NCBI GenBank assembly: GCA_026713745.1
Contig: JAPONU010000533.1
Span: 1-8,718 of the forward strand
From: a bacterium
GTDB lineage: Bacteria > Actinomycetota > Acidimicrobiia > Acidimicrobiales > CATQHL01
Reading direction: 5' to 3'
Length of the DNA: 8,718 bases
This document shows, piece after piece, positions 1-5,393 of the stretch. The first letter of the stretch is position 1. The number at the start of each line of letters is the position of its first letter. The notes beneath the pieces are model-generated. The model did no database searches, had not been told where the DNA came from, and saw only the letters and a program-made list of their open reading frames with translations. Made by a program: the position numbers and the translations under genes.

Positions 1-986
1 ATTCCCGGTGGGGCCTCCTCGAAGGGACGGCCCTTGGCGTCGCTGGTGTGGGGCGCGTGGTCGGTGGCGATGGCGTCCAGGTTGCCGCGAGCCAGGGCGG
101 CACGCACCGCAGCCACGTCGTCGGCCGACCGCAGCGGCGGGGTCACCTTGAAGCGGGCGTCGTAGGAGGCACAGCACTCGTCGGTGAGCGTGAAGTGGTG
201 CGGCGCCACCTCAGCGGTGACCGCCAGGCCGCCGCGGCGGGCCGCCTCCACGATGGCCACCGACCCGGCCGTGGAGAGGTGTTGGAAATGCACCGGCGCC
301 CCGGTGAGGCGGCTGAGCGCCACATCCCGCATCACCATGATCTCCTCGGCTTCTGCCGGTATGCCCGGGATGCCCAGGCGCGACGACCACTCGCCCTCGT
401 GCATGTGCCCCCCGGCGGCGAGGGAGTCCACCTCGCAGTGCTGCGCCAGCCGCGCCCCGAGGTCCGAGGCGTACTGCAGGGCCTTGCGCATGATCCCGGC
501 GTCCTGCACCCCGCTGCCGTCGTCGGTGAAGAGCCGCACGCCGAGCGCCGCCATCTCGCCCATCGGAGCCAGGCGGTCTCCCGCCCGCCCCACGGTGATG
601 GCGCCCGCCACCTCCACATCGCACAGCGCGGCTCGGCCCAGTTCCTGCACCTCGCGCACCACCGCGGCGGAGTCGATGGCAGGGTCGGTGTTGGGCATCG
701 CCACCACCGCGCTGAACCCGCCGAGCACCGCGGCGCGGCTGCCGCTCAGCACGGTCTCGGCCTGCTCACCGCCCGGCTGGCGCAGGTGGGTGTGCAGGTC
801 CACGAGGCCCGGCCCCACGATGCACCCGCCGGCGTCCAGAATGCGATCGGCGCCGGCCGCTGCTGCCAGACCCTCGCCGACCGCGACGATGGTGCCGTCG
901 GGCCCCACGACCACGTCGGCCCGCCGCTCGCCGGAGGCGTCGATGACGTTGCCGCCCGCGACGGCCCACAGGGTCGGCTCAGCCAT
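1..986 (-). CDS. pyrC: Dihydroorotase PyrC (partial, C-terminus beyond window)
   Basis: Zinc amidohydrolase that reversibly cyclises carbamoyl-aspartate to dihydroorotate, the third step of UMP synthesis, in the cytosol. Reading from ATG at 986, 328 codons are open to the window edge; full-length class I enzymes have about 425 residues, so roughly 100 are missing. The metal site is recognisable: DLHTHLR with H65 and H67, FTDDGSG with D155 (the Asp that replaces carboxylated Lys in class I enzymes), AQHCE with H183, FQHLSTAGS with H236, and ATDHAPHT with D309. KVTPPLR near 280-286 is also typical. This completeness argues for an active enzyme rather than the inactive paralogue found beside PyrB in some bacteria. 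The ATG overlaps the end of pyrB by 8 bases (ATGGCTGA), indicating translational coupling. Only the end and any following carA/carB lie outside view. Confidence 0.96.
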   Translation of the reverse strand, partial: MAEPTLWAVAGGNVIDASGERRADVVVGPDGTIVAVGEGLAAAAGADRILDAGGCIVGPGLVDLHTHLRQPGGEQAETVLSGSRAAVLGGFSAVVAMPNTDPAIDSAAVVREVQELGRAALCDVEVAGAITVGRAGDRLAPMGEMAALGVRLFTDDGSGVQDAGIMRKALQYASDLGARLAQHCEVDSLAAGGHMHEGEWSSRLGIPGIPAEAEEIMVMRDVALSRLTGAPVHFQHLSTAGSVAIVEAARRGGLAVTAEVAPHHFTLTDECCASYDARFKVTPPLRSADDVAAVRAALARGNLDAIATDHAPHTSDAKGRPFEEAPPG

Positions 987-1995
987 CGCCCACCTCGGCA
1001 GCTGGAGCCGGTTCCGGGGTTCCCGAGGCGTCGGCGGCCGGTGCGGCCATTGCCCCCGGTTCGGCTCCCAGCAGCCAGAACAGCACCGCCATCCGCACCG
1101 AGACGCCGTTGGCGACCTGCTCGGCCACCACCGCGCAGTCCATCTCGGGCACTTCGGCGCCGATCTCGACCCCGCGGTTCATGGGACCCGGATGCATCAC
1201 GATGGCGTGGTCGGCCAGGCGGCCTGCCCGCTCGGCGGTTAGCCCGAACCGCTCATGGAACTCGCGCAGACTGGGCAGCAGTGCCCGCTCCTGGCGCTCG
1301 CGCTGCAGGCGGAGCAGGTACACAACGTCCGCGCGCGGCAGGATGGCGTCGATGCGGCTGCTGACCTTCACACCCCAACCATCGGTCGCCGGAGGCAGCA
1401 GCGTGGCCGGCGCCACCAGCGTGACCCCGGCGCCCAGCAGCTGCAGCGCCGCCACCAGCGACCGGGCCACGCGCGAGTGAGCGATGTCGCCCACGATCGC
1501 CACGTGCCGCCCCTCGATGCCGCCCAGCCTCTCGGTGATGGTGTAGCAGTCCAGGAGCGCCTGGGTGGGGTGCTCGTGGCAACCGTCTCCGGCATTGATG
1601 ACGGACCCGTCCAGCCAGCGAGAGAGCTGCACCGCCACACCGGCGCTGCGGTGCCGCACGACGGTGCAGTCGACGCCCATGGCGGCCACCGTCTCTGCCG
1701 TGTCGCGCAGCGACTCCCCCTTGCTCAGAGCCGAGGCGCCGGCGCTGAAGGTCATCGTGTCGGCCGAGAGCCGCTTGGCGGCGGTCTCGAAGGAGAGGCG
1801 GGTGCGGGTGGAGTCCTCGAAGAACAGCGAGGCCACCGTCCTGCCCCGCAGGGCGGGGACCTTCGGGATGGCCCGGGTGTTCACCTCGGCGAAGCTGTCG
1901 GCGAGTCGCAGGATCTCGCGGATCCCGCCGGCCCCGAGGTCGCCGATCGACAGCAGGTGCCGCCGCCCGCCGTTGCTCGCGTGCCGCCCGCTCAC
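979..1995 (-). CDS. pyrB: Aspartate carbamoyltransferase catalytic chain PyrB
   Basis: Transfers the carbamoyl group of carbamoyl phosphate to aspartate, the committed step of pyrimidine synthesis, in the cytosol. The protein has 338 residues from GTG 1995. Carbamoyl-phosphate binding STRTR is at 62-66 within SLFFEDSTRTRLSFETA, the active-site loop SKGES at 91-95, HPTQALLD at 142-149, and MHPGPMNRGVEI at 267-278. The GTG start is chosen because it overlaps the pyrR stop (GTGA) and leaves a normal N-terminus; the reading frame is open up to a start at 2157, but that would lie deep in pyrR. The last 28 or so residues after WLLGAEPG are an Ala/Pro-rich tail beyond the usual family end. No pyrI regulatory chain gene is present, so a trimeric enzyme controlled at mRNA level by PyrR is expected. 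It is coupled to pyrC by an 8-base overlap. Confidence 0.96.
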   Translation of the reverse strand: MSGRHASNGGRRHLLSIGDLGAGGIREILRLADSFAEVNTRAIPKVPALRGRTVASLFFEDSTRTRLSFETAAKRLSADTMTFSAGASALSKGESLRDTAETVAAMGVDCTVVRHRSAGVAVQLSRWLDGSVINAGDGCHEHPTQALLDCYTITERLGGIEGRHVAIVGDIAHSRVARSLVAALQLLGAGVTLVAPATLLPPATDGWGVKVSSRIDAILPRADVVYLLRLQRERQERALLPSLREFHERFGLTAERAGRLADHAIVMHPGPMNRGVEIGAEVPEMDCAVVAEQVANGVSVRMAVLFWLLGAEPGAMAAPAADASGTPEPAPAAEVGDG

Positions 1996-2489
1996 ACCGT
2001 CACCCCCAGCACGACGCCCCGGTCGCTGACGTCCACCATCTCGTCGCGCCGGGTGGGCAGGTTCTTGCCCACGTAGTCGGCCCTGATGGGCAGCTCGCGG
2101 TGGCCCCGGTCGACCATGACCGCCAGCTGGACGGCCCGGGGACGGCCGAAGTCGCACACCGCGTCGAGGGCGGCGCGCACGGTGCGCCCCGTGTACAGCA
2201 CGTCGTCCACCAGGACCACGGTGCGACCCGTCAGGTCGACCGAGATGGTGGTGGGGGCCTGCACCAGCACCGGGCGCAATCCGATGTCGTCGCGGTGCAT
2301 GGCCACGTCCAGGGATCCGCAGGGGACCGTGGCGCCGTCGATCTCACCGACCAGCGCGGCCAGCCGCTCGGCCAGGAACACTCCCCCGGTCTGCAGCCCC
2401 ACCAGCACCAGCTCCACCGTGCCGTCGTTGCGCTCGATGATCTCATGCGCCATGCGCCGCAACGCCCGGCTGAGCGCCTCGGCGTCCAT
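1992..2489 (-). CDS. pyrR: PyrR, pyr mRNA-binding regulator / uracil phosphoribosyltransferase
   Basis: PyrR binds a hairpin in pyr leader RNA when UMP or UTP is plentiful and lowers expression of the pyrimidine genes; many members also convert uracil plus PRPP to UMP. Given from ATG 2489, it has 165 residues: an N-terminal helix (ALSRALRRMAHEIIERN), the MHRDD segment near 64-68, the 13-residue PRPP loop VVLVDDVLYTGRT at 91-103, and VDRGHRELPIRADYVGKNLPT at 127-146, which matches Bacillus PyrR closely. It is first in the pyrR-pyrB-pyrC unit and overlaps pyrB by GTGA. This ATG is probably not the true start. It has no good ribosome binding site, and it falls where Bacillus and Thermus PyrR already have a conserved first strand (KAVIL/KAELM, here RTEIM). 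The frame stays open upstream to a CTG at 2618 behind a GGAGG site. Confidence 0.95.
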   Translation of the reverse strand: MDAEALSRALRRMAHEIIERNDGTVELVLVGLQTGGVFLAERLAALVGEIDGATVPCGSLDVAMHRDDIGLRPVLVQAPTTISVDLTGRTVVLVDDVLYTGRTVRAALDAVCDFGRPRAVQLAVMVDRGHRELPIRADYVGKNLPTRRDEMVDVSDRGVVLGVTV

Positions 2490-2618
2490 GATCTCGGTGC
2501 GGGGTACGAAGTCTCCCGGTGTACCGGCATGGCGAGCCGCGCCGGAAGAAGCAGCCGCGGCGCCGGCGTCGAAGGAACGGGATACCGCCGCCCGGGCTCT
2601 GCGCTCGCGGTCAGACAG
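2490..2618 (-). other. pyrR: Probable N-terminal extension of PyrR from a CTG start
   Basis: These 43 codons are in frame with pyrR and stop-free, and contain no ATG, GTG or TTG. They begin with CTG at 2618-2616, 7 bases after GGAGG (2630-2626), and end in VPRTEI directly before the ATG at 2489. The extension would read LSDRERRAR, an Ala/Ser/Gly-rich stretch, then GTPGDFVPRTEI. The last residues align with the conserved first strand of PyrR, so they should be translated. An in-frame TAA at about 2660-2658 (inside the leader hairpin) limits the start to this interval. Use of CTG is inference; a base error that destroyed a normal start codon is the main alternative. Confidence 0.55.
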
Positions 2619-2624
2619 CGTTCT

Positions 2625-2630
2625 ACCTCC
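2625..2630 (-). promoter_or_regulatory. Ribosome binding site GGAGGT without a standard start codon
   Basis: GGAGGT on the minus strand is a near-perfect Shine-Dalgarno sequence. The only in-frame start candidate at usable distance is CTG at 2618, with 7 bases between GGAGG and CTG. It begins 3 bases after the PyrR hairpin (2634-2664), so bound PyrR could block ribosome entry, the mode known for mycobacterial pyrR. Confidence 0.6.
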
Positions 2631-2633
2631 GGT

Positions 2634-2664
2634 CCGTACAGGCCTCGCCGGACCCGCTTAACGG
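2634..2664 (-). promoter_or_regulatory. PyrR-binding RNA hairpin in the pyr leader
   Basis: On the minus-strand RNA the lower stem CCGU (2664-2661) pairs with ACGG (2637-2634). The 5' internal bulge is UAAG (2660-2657). The upper stem is CGGG-U-CC (2656-2650, with the U bulged) pairing with GGCCUG (2644-2639). The loop is GGCGA (2649-2645). The core UCCGGCGAGG matches the PyrR loop consensus UCCNGNGAGG (Bacillus: UCCAGAGAGG), including the bulged U, the purine pentaloop and the UUAA-like 5' bulge. It sits directly before the pyrR ribosome binding site and starts where the predicted promoter would begin transcription. No U-tract terminator follows, so control of translation is more likely than attenuation. 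Confidence 0.75.
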
Positions 2665-2679
2665 TCGGGTGACGGTACC
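2665..2679 (-). promoter_or_regulatory. Candidate pyr operon promoter, -10 element TACCGT
   Basis: GGTACCGT (2679-2672) fits an actinobacterial TANNNT -10 element. Seven bases later transcription would begin at about 2664, the first base of the PyrR hairpin. The same octamer, with the same 7-base spacing, lies before ruvX. I see no convincing -35 box. The element lies between nusB and pyrR, which implies the pyr genes have their own promoter. Confidence 0.5.
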
Positions 2680-2728
2680 ACGACCACCGCCGGTAGCGAC
2701 GCATGCCGCCGGCGAGCCTTCACCAACG

Positions 2729-3157
2729 TTAGGACCGCAGGCGACGGGCGACGGTTGCCAGGACGCCGTTCACGAAGCGGCCCGAGGACGCCGTGGAGTA
2801 GAGGTTGGCGAGCTCCACGGCCTCGTTCAGCACGACCGCCGTCGGCGTCTGCGGCCGGCGTGCCAGTTCATAGACGGCGAGGCGCAGGATGGCCCGGTCC
2901 ACCGGCGCCATGCGCGACACCGACCAGTCCACCGCCACCTCCTCCAGCAAGTCGTCGATGGCCGAGCCATAGCCGGCCACACCCTCGATCAACTCGGTGG
3001 CCAGCGGCACCGGCGGCAGATCCTGGCGGCTCAGCAACTCCAGGATGCCGACCTCGCGGGACTCGGCCTCGTACAGCAACCCCAGTGCCCGCTCGCGAGC
3101 CCGGCGGGCCTCGCTCCGGGCGCCCGGGGTAGCGTCGGGATCGGCGGGCCGGCTCAC
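2729..3157 (-). CDS. nusB: Transcription antitermination factor NusB
   Basis: NusB pairs with NusE (S10) and boxA RNA to suppress premature termination, chiefly in rRNA operons. The 142-residue all-helical protein has the expected size. Seen in order: the basic N-terminal helix with RRARERALGLLYE (19-31), WSVSRMAPVDRAILRLAVYEL (78-98, the family core), VVLNEAVELANLY (108-120) and RFVNGVL (127-133). The GTG start overlaps the efp stop in GTGA, so translation is probably coupled to efp. A 10-15 residue Ala/Pro/Arg N-terminal lead is not conserved in the family. It is the last gene of the aroKB-aroQ-pepQ-efp-nusB run. The usual actinobacterial neighbours, efp before and pyrR after, are both present. 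Confidence 0.96.
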   Translation of the reverse strand: MSRPADPDATPGARSEARRARERALGLLYEAESREVGILELLSRQDLPPVPLATELIEGVAGYGSAIDDLLEEVAVDWSVSRMAPVDRAILRLAVYELARRPQTPTAVVLNEAVELANLYSTASSGRFVNGVLATVARRLRS

Positions 3158-3717
3158 CCTCGGGCGATGTACTGGCCCGAGCGCGTGTCCACCTTGACGC
3201 GCTCACCGGGCTCGATGAACAGCGGCACCGACACCACCAGACCGGTCTCGGTGACCGCCGGTTTGGTGGCCCCGGAAACCCGGTCGCCCTGCATGCCCGG
3301 CTCGGTCTCGGTGATGGCCAAGGTGACCGCGGCCGGCAGGTCGGTGCCGACGATCTCGCTGCCGTACATCTGCAGGATCACCGAGTCGCCCTCGGTGATG
3401 TAGCTCCCGGCGTCACCCAGGGTGGTGTCGTCGACGTACAGCTGCTCGTAGGTCTCGCTGTCCATGAACACCCGGGCGTCGCCGTCGCGGTACAGGTACT
3501 GCATGGAGCGCTTGTCGATGATGGCCCGCTCCACCTTCTCGCCGGCCCGGAAGGTGCGCTCCAGCACCGCGCCGGTGCGAGCGTTCTTGAGGGTGGTGCG
3601 TACGAAGGCGTGGCCCTTGCCGGGCTTGACGTGCTGGAACCCGACGACGGAGAACAGCCCCTCGCCCAACTCGAGGGTCATGCCCGTCTTCAGGTCGTTT
3701 GTGGTGATGGCGACCAT
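3154..3717 (-). CDS. efp: Elongation factor P
   Basis: EF-P binds between the ribosomal P and E sites and rescues ribosomes stalled on consecutive prolines. It has 187 residues, the normal length, in three beta-barrel domains (about 1-63, 64-127, 128-187). The tip loop is HVKPGKGHAFVR with K34, the position that is post-translationally modified in some bacteria; no modification enzyme gene is visible here. YIDxxTLGDxxxYITEG-like and SVPLFIEPGERVKVDTRSGQYIAR segments match the family; the last is the EF-P C-terminal signature. The ATG at 3717 follows a strong Shine-Dalgarno (GGAGG, 5 bases away), the best conventional ribosome binding site in the window, consistent with high expression. It begins 19 bases after the pepQ stop. 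Confidence 0.98.
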   Translation of the reverse strand: MVAITTNDLKTGMTLELGEGLFSVVGFQHVKPGKGHAFVRTTLKNARTGAVLERTFRAGEKVERAIIDKRSMQYLYRDGDARVFMDSETYEQLYVDDTTLGDAGSYITEGDSVILQMYGSEIVGTDLPAAVTLAITETEPGMQGDRVSGATKPAVTETGLVVSVPLFIEPGERVKVDTRSGQYIARG

Positions 3718-3718
3718 T

Positions 3719-3727
3719 CCTACCTCC
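3719..3727 (-). promoter_or_regulatory. Strong ribosome binding site of efp
   Basis: The minus strand reads TGGAGGTAGGA immediately before the efp ATG, with GGAGG 5 bases from the start. It contrasts with the other internal genes of this run, which have start/stop overlaps and weak or no Shine-Dalgarno sequences, and suggests efp is translated independently at a higher rate. Confidence 0.7.
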
Positions 3728-3736
3728 AGTCGGTGT

Positions 3737-4933
3737 TCAGGCCACGATCAGCGTCTTGGGCGAGCACGTGAGGCGGCGGCAACCTTCGTCGGTCACCACC
3801 ACGGTGTCCTCGATCCGCACACCGCCGGAGCCGGCCAGGTAGACGCCCGGCTCGACGGTCACGACTTCGCCGGCTGCCAACACCTCGTCGCTGCGGCCGC
3901 TGAGGCTGGGTGCCTCGTGGATGTCGAGGCCCACCCCGTGGCCGGTGCTGTGCAGGAAGGCCTCGCCCCAGCCGGCCTCGCTGATGATCTCGCGGCACAC
4001 AGCGTCCACCTCCGCGCACGACACGCCTCCCGCCACGGCCTCGACGCCGGCCTGCTGGGAGGCCCGCACGACTTCATAGATCCTGTCGCCGGGCGTGCGG
4101 GGCTCGCCCACGCAGACGGTGCGGGTCATGTCGGAGCGGTAGCCGTCGACGATGGCTCCGAAGTCGATGACCACCAGGTCGCCGGGCTCGATGCGGCGCG
4201 GGCCGGGCCGGGCGTGTGGCAGGGCGCTGTTCTCCCCGGCTGCCACGATGGTGTCGAACGCCGAACCCGAGGCGCCGCGGCGGCGCATGAGATAGTCCAG
4301 TTCGGCAGCCACCTCGCCCTCGGTGGGCCGCTCGTCGAGACGGGGCAGCACCTCGGCGAGCGCGTCGTCCGCCGCTGTCGCCGCGGCGGCCACGCGTGCC
4401 ACCTCCTCGGGCGATTTACGGCGGCGCAGCCCCTCGATCACGCCGGTCGACGGCACCAGCTCGGCGCCGGCGAACCACTCGGCGGCGAGCCTGCTCCGGC
4501 GGGACCAGCTGACGTGTTCGGCCTCCAGGGCTATCCGACCCAGCCCGGCGACGGCGCCCGCGGCCGCTTCCTGCTGTTCGCTGCCGCGGTTGGCGATCAC
4601 GACCCTGCCGTCCACCCCTGCAGCGAGCAGCTCGGCCGGCGCCTGCGTGGCGTAGCGGCCGTCGGTGATGACAAGCAGATCATCGGCCGTGAGCACCACG
4701 ACCATGGCGGAACCGCTGAAGCCACTGAGCCAGCGACCGTTCGCCAGGTTCGTGAGCACCAACGCGTCGACCGGCACGGTGCCCGAGTCGCCGGCGCCGG
4801 CGACCGGGACGACCTCGACGCCGGTGGCGAGGATTTCCCGCACGCTCGCCGCCCTGCCACCGAGGCGCAGCGGCGGTAGGTCCGCCGCCACCGAACGCGA
4901 CGCCGCCGTGCCGGCAGCCGGAGCCGGCGCCAT
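3737..4933 (-). CDS. pepQ: Xaa-Pro peptidase of the M24 family (PepQ/PepP-like)
   Basis: Cytosolic dinuclear metallopeptidase of the pita-bread fold, predicted to cleave bonds next to proline. It has 398 residues. The N-terminal creatinase-like domain (about 30-165) includes LANGRWLSGFSGSA and ITDGRY. The C-terminal catalytic domain (about 170-398) has all five metal ligands: D257 in VVIDFGA, D268 in YRSDMTRT, H332 in HSTGHGVGLDIHE, E361 in TVEPGVY and E375 in GGVRIEDTVVV. H240 in ALPHARPG is the usual extra active-site histidine. Whether it acts as dipeptidase (PepQ) or aminopeptidase P cannot be told from the sequence. The ATG lies one base after the aroQ stop (TGAGATG). The first 30 residues and a Gly/Val/Pro insertion around 42-55 look longer than typical relatives. 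Placement between aroQ and efp is the standard actinobacterial context. Confidence 0.93.
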   Translation of the reverse strand: MAPAPAAGTAASRSVAADLPPLRLGGRAASVREILATGVEVVPVAGAGDSGTVPVDALVLTNLANGRWLSGFSGSAMVVVLTADDLLVITDGRYATQAPAELLAAGVDGRVVIANRGSEQQEAAAGAVAGLGRIALEAEHVSWSRRSRLAAEWFAGAELVPSTGVIEGLRRRKSPEEVARVAAAATAADDALAEVLPRLDERPTEGEVAAELDYLMRRRGASGSAFDTIVAAGENSALPHARPGPRRIEPGDLVVIDFGAIVDGYRSDMTRTVCVGEPRTPGDRIYEVVRASQQAGVEAVAGGVSCAEVDAVCREIISEAGWGEAFLHSTGHGVGLDIHEAPSLSGRSDEVLAAGEVVTVEPGVYLAGSGGVRIEDTVVVTDEGCRRLTCSPKTLIVA

Positions 4934-4934
4934 C

Positions 4935-5393
4935 TCAGCCGCCCGCCAGTTCGGCTGCGGCCTCGACGGCCAGCCGGTAGCCCAGCCCGCCGAAACCGCA
5001 GATCAGGCCGTCTGCCACCGGTGCCACGACCGAACTCTGCCGCCAGGCGTCGCGGGTGTACGGGTTCGACAGGTGCAACTCCACGATCGGCCCGTCGAAG
5101 GCCGCCAGGGCGTCCTGCAGCGCCCGCGAGTAGTGCGAGAGCGCGCCGGCGTTGATGACGATGGCTGCGACCCGCCCGACCGCCCCGCCCACGGCGTCCA
5201 CCAGGTCGCCCTCGTGATTGGACTGGGTGTGCTCCAGCCCGAAGCCGGCCGCGGCGGCCGCCGCGGTGGCCGTGCGAACGTGGTCTTCCAGGGTGTCGGT
5301 GCCGTAGACCTCCGGCTCGCGCCGGCCCAGCAGTTGCAGGTTGGGTCCCGACAGCAGGAGGATCACAGGGGCGGGGTTGGACGTCTGGTTCAT
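4935..5393 (-). CDS. aroQ: 3-Dehydroquinate dehydratase, type II
   Basis: Converts 3-dehydroquinate to 3-dehydroshikimate, the third shikimate step, as a cytosolic dodecamer in this family. The length of 152 residues is typical. The substrate and catalytic residues of the Mycobacterium enzyme can all be matched: N18 in SGPNLQLLG, R25 and catalytic Y30 in RREPEVYG, N81 and H87 in INAGALSHYS, catalytic H107 in ELHLSN, and R114/R118 in YTRDAWRQS. SNHEGDLVD (58-66) and GFGGLGYRLAVEA near the end complete the family pattern. It is unrelated in fold to the type I enzyme AroD. Its ATG overlaps the stop of the aroK-aroB gene (ATGA), so the enzyme that makes its substrate, AroB, is translated just before it. 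Confidence 0.97.
   Translation of the reverse strand: MNQTSNPAPVILLLSGPNLQLLGRREPEVYGTDTLEDHVRTATAAAAAAGFGLEHTQSNHEGDLVDAVGGAVGRVAAIVINAGALSHYSRALQDALAAFDGPIVELHLSNPYTRDAWRQSSVVAPVADGLICGFGGLGYRLAVEAAAELAGG

Noticed and set aside
48..1364. Long plus-strand open frames opposite pyrC and pyrB (up to 438 codons)
   Set aside because: Their translations are Arg/Pro/His/Ala-rich with no family motifs, while the opposite strand encodes complete catalytic motifs of PyrC and PyrB. They are by-products of high GC content.
2231..2704. 157-codon minus-strand frame across the pyrR leader and the pyrR 5' part
   Set aside because: It is a different frame from pyrR, Arg/Trp/Pro-rich, with no recognisable motif, and crosses the PyrR hairpin. 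No sign that a frameshift joins it to pyrR.
2688..2714. CGCCGG/CCGGCG inverted repeat after nusB, as a terminator
   Set aside because: The stem is only six base pairs with a 15-base loop and no U tract follows; such matches are common at this GC content.
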